A DNA stretch of 36,274 bases from Streptomyces albospinus (GCF_014648695.1 NZ_BMRP01000002.1:7008-43281), one strand, 5' to 3'. Positions 23,802 to 33,200 are shown, numbered from the stretch's first letter. Numbers and translations: made by a program. The notes: a model not told the origin generated them from the sequence alone.

Positions 23802-23815
23802 GTGAAATCATTCAC
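23802..23815. promoter_or_regulatory. GTGAA-N4-TTCAC palindrome
   Basis: A perfect 5-bp inverted repeat with an AT-rich 4-bp centre, about 90 bp upstream of the GTG start of the helical-repeat gene. Its low GC stands out and it is a plausible operator in that promoter. Confidence 0.35.
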
Positions 23816-23904
23816 CCACCCCCTTGGCCCGGCGCGGGAGTTCGTGCTGAGATTCGCCCACTGCATCCGAATTCCCGCTCAATGGCGCGCTCGGGGAGGG
23901 CAAT

Positions 23905-24777
23905 GTGGCGGATACCGCCATGTCAGGATCCGCGGATTCAGCGGATTCCCTTAGGTCCGCGGACCCGGTACCGGCCCAGGTGCCAGGACCGGCATCCGCA
24001 CCGGTGCCACCAGCAGCAGCCAGAACGGTCGAGGGGGATGACCCCCTCGACCGCGCCGTTTGGCGGCTGCGCTCCCGCGGCTGCTGGCACGACGCGGCCG
24101 TACTCCTGGAACCACACGCCGCCCGCCACGCCCCCGCCGCGCTGCGCCGCGCCGCGCTCCTCGTCGAGCGCTGCATGTTCACGGCCACCGGCTGGGCCGA
24201 GGCCGAGGACGCGCTCCGCGCCGCGGAGGCACTGGCCGGCGACGACGAAGAACGCGGCGAGGCGGCCTGCGAACGCGGCCATCTCGCCTACACCGCAACG
24301 GTGTTGGGCGTACGCGACCGCGCCGACGAAGCACGTTCGGCACTGGGCAGGGCCGCCGCGCTGCTCGCCCCGACGGCGGCCGGCCGGCCGCTGCTGGACT
24401 TCCGGCGCGGGCTGATGGCCGAGCACGTCGCCGACAGCGCGGACGCGGCCCGCGCCGCCTACCGCCGTGCGCACGCCGGCGCCACCGCCCACGGCGACAT
24501 CCTGCTGCTGTCCTTCACCTGGCGCCATCTGGCCGGACTCGCACTGCGCGACGGGGAGTTGGCGGAGGCCCGGCACGGCTTCACCGAGTCCCTGCGGATC
24601 CGCGAGGAACTGGGTTTCCTCGTCGGCACCGCCCCGGCCCTGGTCGCTCTGGCCGACGCCGCCCCGGACGACGAAGCCGCCCGCCTCCGCACCGAGGCGG
24701 CCCGCCTCTTCCGCCTCATGGGCGGCGTCCCCACCTGGCTCGCCGGTCAGCTCCCCCCGGACCCGACGGACTCGTAA
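23905..24777 (+). CDS. helical-repeat (TPR-like) protein of unknown function
   Basis: 290 residues. A disordered Ala/Pro/Ser-rich N-terminus (1-42) precedes Ala/Arg/Glu-rich helices in pairs: WRLRSRGCWHDAAVLLEPHA, GWAEAEDALRAAEALAGDDEE, EARSALGRAAALL, DAARAAYRRAHAGA, EARHGFTESLRIREELG. This is the look of degenerate tetratricopeptide repeats, which usually scaffold proteins. No catalytic motif, signal peptide or membrane segment is visible. GTG 23905 is preferred because GGGAGGG lies just upstream; ATG 23920 is an alternative. It is followed 22 bp later by a strong hairpin, so it is a single-gene transcript. Function unknown. Confidence 0.7.
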   Translation: MADTAMSGSADSADSLRSADPVPAQVPGPASAPVPPAAARTVEGDDPLDRAVWRLRSRGCWHDAAVLLEPHAARHAPAALRRAALLVERCMFTATGWAEAEDALRAAEALAGDDEERGEAACERGHLAYTATVLGVRDRADEARSALGRAAALLAPTAAGRPLLDFRRGLMAEHVADSADAARAAYRRAHAGATAHGDILLLSFTWRHLAGLALRDGELAEARHGFTESLRIREELGFLVGTAPALVALADAAPDDEAARLRTEAARLFRLMGGVPTWLAGQLPPDPTDS

Positions 24778-24799
24778 GCCCACCCACCCGCACATGGGC

Positions 24800-24830
24800 C
24801 CCGGTCCGGGCCGCCGGGCCCCGGACCGGG
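24800..24830 (+). terminator. terminator of the helical-repeat gene
   Basis: CCCGGTCCGGG (24800-24810) and CCCGGACCGGG (24820-24830) form a perfect 11-bp stem with a 9-nt loop. It starts 22 bp after the stop codon and has no U-tract. Confidence 0.75.
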
Positions 24831-24834
24831 CGCA

Positions 24835-24982
24835 CACGTACGGCGCGACGCCATGGCGGGTGCGCGGGCACGTACGGCGCCGGGACGTCCCGACCTCGCG
24901 GTCGGTGCGTCCAGCGCCGTCCCATCCCTCGGCCCCGCGCACGTACGGCACGTCCCACGGCAGGCCGGCGGGCACGTGCGGC
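24835..24982. repeat. CACGTACGGC repeat cluster
   Basis: CACGTACGGC is found exactly at 24835-24844, 24869-24878 and 24940-24949, with a one-mismatch copy CACGTGCGGC at 24973-24982. Start-to-start spacings are 34, 71 and 33 bp, close to multiples of about three helical turns, as for multiple binding sites of one protein. Confidence 0.6.
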
Positions 24983-25173
24983 GCCGCCTCGCCCCGGCCT
25001 CCCGGGCGCGAGGTACGGGCGGGCGGCGGGGAGAAGCAGGCACGGGCGGCGGACCATACAGGCCGGGGCCCTGCCCCCGTCAACCCCCCTCCACCGGCCA
25101 TGCGGCCCGTGGTCCCGATTGGCCGGAACCTTGCGGTGGCGGCGGCGGATCGGCCGGGCCACGATGGAAGTTG

Positions 25174-25196
25174 CCGGTCCGCGGACCGCGGACCGG
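25174..25196. promoter_or_regulatory. CCGGTCCGCG-GAC-CGCGGACCGG inverted repeat
   Basis: A perfect 10-bp inverted repeat with a 3-nt loop, 124 bp upstream of the methyltransferase start. It could be an operator, a transcript hairpin, or the terminator of an upstream minor transcript. Confidence 0.45.
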
Positions 25197-25320
25197 ACGG
25201 TAGCTCCACGTCCCAGGGGCCCCGAGAATGGCCGCAAGTCGCACTGTGACGCGGCGGCGCGGCCTGGATGCTGGTCCGGGACCAGCTCCCTATGGCATAC
25301 GCCTTTGCAGGAGGCCGACC

Positions 25321-26199
25321 GTGACAGCAGGAGTGACCAGAACCACCGCTGGAACCGACTGGGGCAAGGCGGATTTCGAGGCGATCTACAACTGCCCTGA
25401 TCCACGCCGGTACTTCACCACGCTGCAACCCCTGGAGTACCAGATTCCGCACCACGGCCAGGCGGTGTTCCGCGCCGCCGCCGAAACCTTGCAGCGCCGC
25501 CGCAGCGACCGTCCACCGCTCCAAGTCGTCGACCTGTGCTGCTCATACGGGGTCAACGCCGCGCTGCTGAACCACCGGGTCTCCCTCGACGACCTCTACC
25601 ACCACTACGTCGCGCCCGACCGGCAAGCCCTGACGAGTGATCAACTCGCCCGCGACGACCGCATGTTCTTCGCCACCCGCCGCCGCCCCGACGCGGCCCG
25701 GGTGATCGGCATCGACGCGGCGCACCGCGCGGTCGACTACGCCCGGTCCGTCGGCCTGGTCGACCACGGCTTCCCGGCGAACCTGGAGCGCGACGCGCCC
25801 AGCCCCGCGCTGCGCAGCGCCCTCGCCGGCACCGACCTGGTCACCGTCACCGGCGGCGTCGGCTACATCACCGCGCGCACCTTCGGCCAACTCTTCGACT
25901 GCTTCACCGCACCGCCCTGGGTCGCCGCGTTCGTGCTGCGTACGGTGCCCTACCGGCCGGTCGCCGAGCTGCTGGCCCGCGCCGGCCTGGTCACCGAGAA
26001 GCTCACCACCCGAACGTTCCGCCAGCGCCGGTTCGCCGACGGCGACGAACGGCGGGCGGCCCTCGACGCGCTGGCTGCCCGCGGGCTGTCCGTCACCGGC
26101 AAGGAGTCCGACGGCTTCTACCACGCCGACCTGTATCTCTCCCGGCCCGCCGCCGATGTCGCGGCCCTGCCGCTGGTGCAGTTGCTGCCCGCTGTCTGA
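25321..26199 (+). CDS. class I SAM-dependent methyltransferase-like protein
   Basis: 292 residues. LQVVDLCCSYGVNAALL (about 65-81) is a methyltransferase motif I (usual DxGxGxG, here DLCCSYGVN), IGIDAAHRAVDYARSVGL is the acidic motif II region, and GTDLVTVTGGVGYI resembles motif IV. Residues 15-50 (YNCPDPRRYFTTLQPLEYQIPHHGQ) recur in an actinobacterial methyltransferase-like family. Start GTG 25321 has AGGAGG with a 6-nt spacer. The Cys residues and missing glycine in motif I mean SAM binding is not assured. No pathway neighbours identify a substrate. Confidence 0.75.
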   Translation: MTAGVTRTTAGTDWGKADFEAIYNCPDPRRYFTTLQPLEYQIPHHGQAVFRAAAETLQRRRSDRPPLQVVDLCCSYGVNAALLNHRVSLDDLYHHYVAPDRQALTSDQLARDDRMFFATRRRPDAARVIGIDAAHRAVDYARSVGLVDHGFPANLERDAPSPALRSALAGTDLVTVTGGVGYITARTFGQLFDCFTAPPWVAAFVLRTVPYRPVAELLARAGLVTEKLTTRTFRQRRFADGDERRAALDALAARGLSVTGKESDGFYHADLYLSRPAADVAALPLVQLLPAV

Positions 26200-26217
26200 G
26201 CCCGCGCGTCCGGGCTC
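26198..26217 (+). terminator. terminator overlapping the methyltransferase stop
   Basis: GAGCCCG (26198-26204) and CGGGCTC (26211-26217) form a perfect 7-bp stem with a 6-nt loop, beginning within the TGA stop codon. Confidence 0.65.
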
Positions 26218-26384
26218 GCGCCACCGGGCCCGCGCCATCGAGCCGGCGGCCGTACGCCGCTCCGAACACCGCGGACGGGTCCGCACAGCCGTCGCGCGCG
26301 CCGCTCCGGGACACCGCATCGCCCCGCCGCCCGGCACGGAAGGGAAGCCCCCGGCACGCGCCCCCTCCGCGCCCGCGCCCGCTA

Positions 26385-26414
26385 CTCAGTGCATCTCAGC
26401 GCATCTCAGTGCAG
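26385..26414. repeat. three 10-bp tandem repeats at the GntR stop
   Basis: CTCAGTGCAT (26385-26394), CTCAGCGCAT (26395-26404) and CTCAGTGCAG (26405-26414) run in tandem across the stop codon of the GntR gene. Expansion of this unit could have extended or moved the stop. Confidence 0.75.
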
Positions 26415-27173
26415 GTGTCGCGCCGCCGAGAGGTGCTCTCGGGCGATCCGTTCGGCGACCGCGTACTCCTGGGCGATCAGGGCGTCGAGCAGGGCCGTGT
26501 GCTCGGAGGCGTCGGCCAGTAGGTCGGCCGTACGGCGCCGGGTGCCGCCGGCCGACCACTGGACGCGGCGCAGCAGATCGCCGGTGACCTGGGTGAGCCG
26601 GCGGTTCCCGGTGAGCGCGATCAGGGCCTGGTGGAAGGCGTGGTCGGCGTCTGCGTAGCCGGCCCGGTCGCCGTGGGCGGCGGCCGTGACGCCGGCCTCG
26701 GCGAGCGGGCGCAGGCCCTCCCAGCGCTCCGGCGGGATCGCCCTGGCCAGCCGGACGATCGCGGGCACCTCCAGCATGGCGCGGACCTCGGCGAGCTCCG
26801 CGAGGTCGCGGGGGCTGGGCTCGCAGACCCGGAAGCCGCGGTTGGGGACGATCTCCACGGCGCCTTCCCCGGCGAGCTGCTGCATGGCCTCGCGCACCGG
26901 GGTCGCGGAGACGCCGTAGCGTTCGGCGAGCACCGGCGCGGAGTAGACCTCGCCGGCGACCAGCTCGCCCGCGGTGAGGGCCTGGCGCAGCGCGGTCAGG
27001 ATCTGGCCGCGGACCGAGTGGCGCCGGGGCTGCTGCCGCGGCGTGTGCGGACCGGGCGCGGCCGGCCGGGGGCCGTCGTCACCGCCCCGGGCGCCGTGCG
27101 GCACGGCGGAAGCGGCCTGCTCGGGCAGCCAGGCCCGGGTGTGCGGCCCCTGTTCCGCTGTGCCCTGCTCCAT
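26406..27173 (-). CDS. GntR family regulator (FadR/FCD subfamily)
   Basis: 255 residues. After a disordered lead of about 50 residues comes the GntR winged helix (HSVRGQILTALRQALTAGELVAGEVYSAPVLAERYGVSATPVREAMQQLAGEGAVEIVPNRGFRV, about 53-116). The all-helical FCD effector domain follows, with the metal/ligand histidines likely in DADHAFHQALI and the C-terminal EHTALLDALIAQEYAVAERIAREHL. FCD regulators respond to organic acids, amino-acid or fatty-acid derivatives. Start ATG 27173 has AGGAGG 8 nt upstream. It is divergent from the FhuF-like gene, with the iron box between them, and convergent with the methyltransferase. Targets unknown. Confidence 0.9.
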   Translation of the reverse strand: MEQGTAEQGPHTRAWLPEQAASAVPHGARGGDDGPRPAAPGPHTPRQQPRRHSVRGQILTALRQALTAGELVAGEVYSAPVLAERYGVSATPVREAMQQLAGEGAVEIVPNRGFRVCEPSPRDLAELAEVRAMLEVPAIVRLARAIPPERWEGLRPLAEAGVTAAAHGDRAGYADADHAFHQALIALTGNRRLTQVTGDLLRRVQWSAGGTRRRTADLLADASEHTALLDALIAQEYAVAERIAREHLSAARHLH

Positions 27174-27257
27174 GACGGTTCCTCCTGACGGTTGCCAGCA
27201 CCATAAGCGGCCGAGGCCCCGGTTCACACCTCCGCGAGCGCGGGTAGGCATTTCCGA

Positions 27258-27276
27258 TAAGGTAAGCCTTACCTGC
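27258..27276. promoter_or_regulatory. iron box (DmdR1/IdeR-type operator)
   Basis: AGGTAAG-C-CTTACCT (27260-27274) is a perfect 7-1-7 palindrome, and the 19-bp frame 27258-27276 fits the DmdR/IdeR/DtxR iron-box consensus (TTAGGTTAGGCTAACCTAA). It lies 29 bp before the ATG of the FhuF-like gene, over its promoter, so Fe2+-loaded DmdR1 should repress that gene. Confidence 0.9.
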
Positions 27277-27304
27277 CAACGCTCGCGATTCGGTGGTCTC
27301 CCGC

Positions 27305-28144
27305 ATGACTTCTGCCCTCGCCGCCGCGCCTGGTCTCCACCCTGCCGAAGACGCGTACGCCCGGCTCACCGAGGTGTTCCCCGCGCTGCGGGTGGCCATG
27401 TGGGACACGGCACCGCCGACCGGTGACGGCTGGGTGTCCGCGGCCGGGCTGGCGGAGGGCGGCGCGGCCCTGGACTCCTTCCTCTCCTGGGACGACGCAC
27501 AGATCCTGCGGGACCACGGGCGGCGCGCCCGCCCCGATGTCGTGGCGAGCTTCGCGCTGCACCGGTATGCCTGGCCCGCCTGCCTGCTGATCACCGTCCC
27601 GTGGTTCCTGCACCGCCGGGTGCCGCGGCTGCCCGTTCAGGACGTCTGCTTCCAGCGGGCACTGGGCCGGATGGCGGTGCGGGTCACCTCGTTCGGGTGC
27701 CTTCCGGACGATCCTGCGGCGGGGCTCCCGGGCGCCCGTGTCGTGGCGGACGAAGAGGCCCTGCGCGCCGAGGTGCGGGCGTCGGTGGCCGAGCACCTGG
27801 GGCCCGTGCTGGACGGCTTCCGCACCCGGATGCGGCGCGGGCCGCGGGCGCTGTGGGGGATGGCATCCGACGAGATCGTCGAGGGGCTCTGGTACGTCGG
27901 CCATCTGCTGGGCGAGGAGCGGCGGGCGGTGGCCTGGCTGGAGCGGCTGCTGCCGGGCGCCACCGCGCCGTACGTGGGGAGCGCGGCGTTTCGCGAGCTG
28001 GCCGGGCCGAACGGCGAGGCGCTGCCGACCCGGGACCGGGCGAGCTGCTGCATGTACTACACGCTGCGCCCCGAGGACACCTGCGTCACCTGCCCGCGCA
28101 CCGGCGACGCGGACCGCATCAGGCGCCTCACGGCAACCGCCTGA
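27305..28144 (+). CDS. FhuF-like 2Fe-2S siderophore-iron reductase
   Basis: 279 residues. The C-terminus has the FhuF cluster motif CC-x10-C-x2-C (ASCCMYYTLRPEDTCVTCPRTGD, about 253-275), which binds a [2Fe-2S] cluster. The central WPACLLITVPWFLHRRVP and GLWYVGHLLGEERRAVAWLERLLPG blocks fit the FhuF/IucA-C-terminal-like fold. FhuF proteins reduce ferric siderophores in the cytoplasm to release Fe2+. The iron box just upstream supports expression during iron starvation. No transporter or siderophore synthetase lies in the window, so its siderophore is encoded elsewhere. ATG 27305 is chosen over a GTG 12 bp earlier because no ribosome site favours either and the ATG is nearer the conserved start. 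Confidence 0.87.
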   Translation: MTSALAAAPGLHPAEDAYARLTEVFPALRVAMWDTAPPTGDGWVSAAGLAEGGAALDSFLSWDDAQILRDHGRRARPDVVASFALHRYAWPACLLITVPWFLHRRVPRLPVQDVCFQRALGRMAVRVTSFGCLPDDPAAGLPGARVVADEEALRAEVRASVAEHLGPVLDGFRTRMRRGPRALWGMASDEIVEGLWYVGHLLGEERRAVAWLERLLPGATAPYVGSAAFRELAGPNGEALPTRDRASCCMYYTLRPEDTCVTCPRTGDADRIRRLTATA

Positions 28145-28350
28145 CGCACGCCGCCACTCGAAAAGGTGGCATTGATTCGCACACAACTCACCGTACTTGA
28201 AAGGGAGTTCGACGCCGCGGGCGTCCAACTGCCCACTCCGGCACCCCTTGGCGTCCTCTTGCTCCGAAACCCCCTGGGAGCGGGGCGGATTCCGTCAGGA
28301 TGGCGCGCGAATCCGCGCACGCGCGGGCAACGTGAAGCAAGGGGCTCGGA

Positions 28351-29481
28351 ATGAAAATGACCGATATATCGCTAAATTGGCTGATTCCAGCCGTTCTGCT
28401 GCTCGCCGGTGCCATGGCCACCACAGTCGTCCTGCTGCGCGGCAAAAACGCCGGTGAAGGCACCGGCGACGACTCCTGGGAACGCAGCGAGGAACGCCGC
28501 CGCCGCAAGGAAGCCGTCTTCGCCTCGGCCTCGTATCTGCTGCTGTTCTGCTGCGCCGCGGTGGCCGCGGCACTCTCCTTCCACGGACTGGTCGGCTTCG
28601 GCGTACAGAACCTGGGCCTCACCGGAGGCTGGGAGTACCTGGTGCCGTTCGGGCTCGACGGGGCGGCGATGTTCTGCTCCGTACTGGCGGTGCGCGAGGC
28701 CAGCCACGGTGATGCCGCGCTCGGCTCCCGGATGCTGGTGTGGACGTTCGCGGGCGCCGCCGCCTGGTTCAACTGGGTGCACGCGCCGCGCGGCCTGGAC
28801 CACGCGGGCGCGCCGCAGTTCTTCGCCGGGATGTCGCTCTCGGCCGCGGTCCTCTTCGACCGCGCGCTGAAGCAGACCCGCCGGGCGGCGCTGCGCGAGC
28901 AGGGCCTGGTGCCCCGTCCGCTCCCGCAGATCCGGATCGTGCGCTGGCTGCGGGCTCCCCGTGAGACCTTCGCGGCCTGGTCGCTGATGCTGCTGGAGGG
29001 CGTACGGACCCTGGACGAGGCCGTCGAGGAAGTCCGCGAGGACAAACGGGAGAAGGAGCAGAACCGGCTCCGCAGGCGCGAGCAGGGCAAGCTCGACCGG
29101 GCCCGCATCAAGGCACTCAACCGGCAGCACCGCTCCTGGAGCATCGGTCGCACCGGTCAGCGCCCGCTGGCGGTGACCGCGGGGCCGCAGACGGCGGCGC
29201 AGGTGGCCGGGAAGACCGTCACGGAGAGCGGGCGGGAGGCAGCGGGTGCGCACGCCGGCCCGGAATCCGCCATAGCCGGCGACCCGGTGACACTGCTTCA
29301 AGGGGACCCGCCAAAGCGCTCCCGCCGGGCCCTCAAGGCCGTCGCCGGCGCTGAGGCCGCCGACGCCGCACCCGGACGGCGTACGACCGTGGATCTCACC
29401 GCCGAGGACGACACCCAGACGCTCCCGCGGCTGGACTCGCTGGAAGAGAAACTCGCCGAGATCGAGCGGCAGTTCGGGTGA
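28351..29481 (+). CDS. DUF2637 membrane protein (Spd-like)
   Basis: 376 residues. Four hydrophobic segments lie in the first 180 residues: about 8-29, 56-77, 91-112 and 125-142, with LVPFGLDGAAMFCSVLAVREA and WTFAGAAAWFNWVHAP being the DUF2637 core found in Streptomyces Spd-like and chromosomal membrane proteins. The C-terminal half is cytoplasmic: a charged coiled-coil (EVREDKREKEQNRLRRREQGKLDRARIKALNRQH) and a disordered Ala/Gly/Thr tail ending in LDSLEEKLAEIERQFG. Role unknown; plasmid relatives are linked to intermycelial DNA spread, but no plasmid or integrase genes are present here. Start ATG 28351 has a weak GGGG site; ATG 28357 is possible. Confidence 0.85.
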   Translation: MKMTDISLNWLIPAVLLLAGAMATTVVLLRGKNAGEGTGDDSWERSEERRRRKEAVFASASYLLLFCCAAVAAALSFHGLVGFGVQNLGLTGGWEYLVPFGLDGAAMFCSVLAVREASHGDAALGSRMLVWTFAGAAAWFNWVHAPRGLDHAGAPQFFAGMSLSAAVLFDRALKQTRRAALREQGLVPRPLPQIRIVRWLRAPRETFAAWSLMLLEGVRTLDEAVEEVREDKREKEQNRLRRREQGKLDRARIKALNRQHRSWSIGRTGQRPLAVTAGPQTAAQVAGKTVTESGREAAGAHAGPESAIAGDPVTLLQGDPPKRSRRALKAVAGAEAADAAPGRRTTVDLTAEDDTQTLPRLDSLEEKLAEIERQFG

Positions 29482-29521
29482 GTGGTGGCGGACTGCGCCG
29501 ACCGACACCCCCGGCTCCGCG

Positions 29522-30001
29522 TCAGGCCGGTCCGCCGCCCAACTCGAACCACACACACTTGCCGACGCCCTCGGACCGGATGCCCCATGCGTCCGCCAAG
29601 GAACGCACCAGCATCAGCCCCCTCCCTGACGTACCGTCAGTTGTGGCGGCCCGCGGCTCCGGCCGCCCCGCGGTGAAGTCCCGCACCTCCACCCGTAACC
29701 GGTCGGTGATCCGGGCCGTCACCACCGCCCCGCCGTCCGCGTGCACCAGGGCGTTGGTGACCAGTTCGCTGATCAGCAGCGTCGCGACATCCGCGTCCAC
29801 CGCCTCCTGCCCGTCCGGCAGCGCCCACCGGCGCAGCAGCTGCCGCAGCTCCCTGCGCACCTCGCCGACGGCCTTGAGATCGGCCTGCCGCACCTTGCGC
29901 TCCAGCGTCCCCGGCGCCCGGGTCGCGACCGCTCCGCCCCCGTTCCTCCCGGCCGCTTCCTGCCGTCTGTCCCGATCCTCGCGCCGCACAGGCTGACGCA
30001 T
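29522..30001 (-). CDS. ATP-binding regulator with HATPase_c domain (RsbW-like)
   Basis: 159 residues forming a single GHKL/HATPase domain. N-box ISELVTNALVHADGG (Glu79, Asn83), G1 box VEVRDFTAG (Asp108) and G2 box GRGLMLVRSLADAWG (126-140) are intact. There is no histidine-kinase dimerisation domain. Streptomyces carry dozens of such proteins; some are anti-sigma factors, others partners of conservons or SpoIIE-like phosphatases. The first 35 residues are basic and disordered. ATG 30001 is chosen for its GGGGGAG site. It is convergent with the DUF2637 gene and divergent from the mannosidase. Partner unknown. Confidence 0.88.
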   Translation of the reverse strand: MRQPVRREDRDRRQEAAGRNGGGAVATRAPGTLERKVRQADLKAVGEVRRELRQLLRRWALPDGQEAVDADVATLLISELVTNALVHADGGAVVTARITDRLRVEVRDFTAGRPEPRAATTDGTSGRGLMLVRSLADAWGIRSEGVGKCVWFELGGGPA

Positions 30002-30261
30002 GCTCTCCCCCGCCCCCAATGAACCCTCAGCGCTCTGCCTCGAACAGCCTCACGGTCAGCATTCCCATCGGACCCGGCGCCATGCTTCCGCTTGCCGACC
30101 ACGGCGCCGGTGCCGCGTCCGGATGCCCCCCGGGGGCCCGGACGGACGCCCCGCGCTCGCCACAGGGCCCGTGAGTGGGTATGCCTCCGGTACGCCCACA
30201 GCGCGCCCGGTCCGCGGGCCCGGCGCCGGGTGCGCGTGCCGTACGAGCGTGAGGAGCCGCT

Positions 30262-33200
30262 GTGCACGACGACCGACTGCTGGTGGAGGGGCGCCTGGAG
30301 CGGGCGCTGGGGCAGTTCATCAGGCCCGCGCAGTACGCCGCGCGCCGGCCGCTGCGGCTGGAGGTGTGGCATGCCCCTGGCGAACCCGTACCCGTGGACG
30401 AGGCGTTGCGGGCCGCGTACGAGCCCTTCGCGGCCGGGGACGCCTGGGGGCCGCCGTGGTCGACGAGCTGGTTCCGGATGGCCGGCGAGGTGCCGCCGGA
30501 GTGGGCGGGGCGCCGGGTGGAGGCCGTCATCGACCCGGGCTTCAGCGGCGACGGACCGGGGTTCCAGGCGGAGGGGCTGGTCCACGACGCCCGCGGCGTC
30601 CCGCTCAAGGGCATCCACCCGCGCAACCGGCACGTCCCGATCTCCGCGCCCGCGCAGGGCGGCGAGGAGGTCCGGCTGCTCCTGGAAGCCGCCGCGAACC
30701 CGGCCGTGCTGCGGGACTTCCGCCCCACCGACCTCGGCGACGTGCGCGCACCCCGCCGTCCCCTCTACCGCTTCGCGTCCGCGGATCTCGCCGTGCTCGA
30801 CGAGACCGTCTGGCAGCTGATCCTCGACATCGAGGTGCTGTCCGAGCTGATGCACGAACTGCCCGTCGACCGGCCCCGCCGGCACGAGATCCTGCGGGCC
30901 CTGGAGAACATGCTGGACGCGGTCGATCTGCACGCCGTCGGCGGTACCGCACAGGCGGGGCGGGCGGAGCTGGCCGGCGTACTGAGCAGCCCGGCGCACG
31001 CCAGCGCGCACCGCGTCTCTGCCACCGGGCACGCCCATATCGACTCCGCCTGGCTGTGGCCGCTGCGCGAGACGGTGCGCAAAGCCTCCCGCACCTTCGC
31101 CAATGTCACCCAACTCGCCACCGAATACCCGGAGCTGGTCTTCGCCTGCTCTCAGGCACAGCAGTACGCCTGGGTGAAGGAGCATCAGCCGCACATCTGG
31201 TCCCGCATCAAGGAAGCGGTACGGACGGGCCATTGGGCTCCGGTGGGATCGATGTGGGTGGAGTCCGACGCCAATATGCCCGGCGGCGAGGCGCTGGCCC
31301 GGCAGCTCACCCACGGAAAGCGCTTCTTCCGCGACGAATTCGGCGTCGAGACCGAGGAGATCTGGCTGCCCGACTCCTTCGGCTACACCGCGGCCTTCCC
31401 CCAGCTCGCGCGGCTGGCCGGGGCGCGCTGGTTCCTCACCCAGAAGCTCTCCTGGAACCAGACCGACAGGATGCCGCACCACACCTTCTGGTGGGAGGGC
31501 ATCGACGGCACCCGGATCTTCACCCACTTCCCACCCGTCGACACCTACAACTCCCAACTGCACGGCCGCGAACTCGCCCACGCGGAACGCAACTTCGCCG
31601 ACAAGGGGCGCGCAACCCGCTCCCTCGTCCCGTTCGGCTGGGGCGACGGCGGGGGCGGCCCCACCCGCGAGATGCTCGAACGGGCCCGCCGGCTGCGCTC
31701 GCTGGAAGGCTCCCCGCGCGTCACCATCGAGCCGCCGGCGCGCTTCTTCGCCGCCGCCCACGAGGAGTACGGCGCGGCGGCCCCCGTCTGGTCGGGCGAG
31801 CTCTACCTCCAGTTCCACCGCGGCACCTACACCTCGCAGGCGAAGACCAAGCAGGGCAACCGGCGGTGCGAACACCTGCTGCGGGAGGCGGAGTTGTGGG
31901 CGGCGACGGCGGCTGTCCGGTGCGCAGGAGAGCCCGGCGGGGCCGCGTACGACTACCCGTACGAGGCGCTGGACCGCCTCTGGAAGACCGTGCTCCTGCA
32001 CCAGTTCCACGACATCCTGCCGGGCTCGTCGATCGCCTGGGTCCACCGCGAGGCGCGCGCCACCTACGCGGCGGTGGAGGCGGAGCTGACCGGCCTGATC
32101 GAGGAGGCGCTGGCGGCGCCGGCGGCCGGTGCGGACCGCGGGGCGGCCGGGCCGGCGGTCTTCAACGCCGCACCGTACGACCGGTACGAGATCATCGAGC
32201 CGCCCGACGGCCCGGGCGCCGAAGCCGTCGCCGTCCACGTCCCCGCCCTGGGCTCGGCTCCCGTCCCGCCGGCCGCCACCGGCGCCCCCTCCCCCGTACG
32301 CACCCGCGCCGACGCGCGCCGCTTCACCCTCGACAACGGACGGCTGCGGGTGGCCATCGACGCCGACGGCCTGCTGACCTCCGTCCGCGATGCGGCCACC
32401 GGACGCGAGGCACTGGCGCCCGGCGCGCGCGGCAACCTCCTCCAGCTGCACCCCGACCACCCCAACCAGTACGACGCCTGGGACCTCGACCGGCACTACC
32501 GCAACCGCCACACCGATCTCACCGACGCCGACTCCGTCGAACTGCTCGCGGCCGGCCCGCTCGCCGCCACCGTCCGGGTGACCAGGACCTTCGGCGACTC
32601 CCACGTCACCCAGGACCTCACCCTGCGGGCCGGATCGCGCCGCCTCGACATCACCACCGACATCGACTGGCACGAGTCGGAGAAGGTCCTCAAGGCCGCC
32701 TTCCCCCTGGACGTGCACGCCGAACGGTCCACCGCCGAGATCCAGTTCGGGCATGTGCACCGCCCCACCCACACCAACACCAGCTGGGACGCGGCGCGTT
32801 TCGAGATCTGCGCCCACCGCTGGCTGCACGTCGCCGAGCCCGGCTACGGCGTGGCACTCCTCAACGACTCGACCTACGGCCACGACGTCACCCGCGCCCC
32901 CCACGACCGGGGTCTCGGCACGACCGTACGGCTGACCCTGCTGCGCGCCCCGCACAGCCCCGACCCGGAGACCGACCAGGGCCGCCACCGGTTCCGCTAC
33001 GCGCTGCTCCCCGGCGCGACGGTCGGCGAGGCGGTCGCCGAGGGCCTGGCCCTCAACCTCCCCCTCCGGACCGCCACCGCACCCGCCGTCGCACCACTCG
33101 TCCGCGTCGACCACCCCGCCCTCACCATCGAGTCGGTCAAACTCGCCGACGACCGCAGCGGCGATGTGATCGTCCGCCTCTACGAGTCCCACGGCGGTCG

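Larger units (their letters stand above)
23600..23904. other. intergenic region after pucR
   Basis: 305 bp without a gene. It contains 2.6 copies of an 11-bp tandem repeat and a GTGAA-ATCA-TTCAC inverted repeat (23802-23815), and presumably the promoter of the helical-repeat gene. No terminator with a long stem was found directly after pucR. Confidence 0.5.
24778..25320. other. 543-bp non-coding region with repeats and hairpins
   Basis: No convincing gene. Open frames here are Arg/Pro/Gly-rich and lack ribosome sites. It holds a terminator hairpin, four CACGTACGGC-type repeats, and a 10-bp inverted repeat in the likely leader of the methyltransferase gene, each listed separately. Confidence 0.6.

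Noticed and set aside
28351..29481. DUF2637 protein as a sign of an integrated plasmid
   Set aside because: No integrase, replication gene, TraB-like translocase, attachment-site repeats or tRNA are nearby; chromosomal DUF2637 genes are common in Streptomyces.
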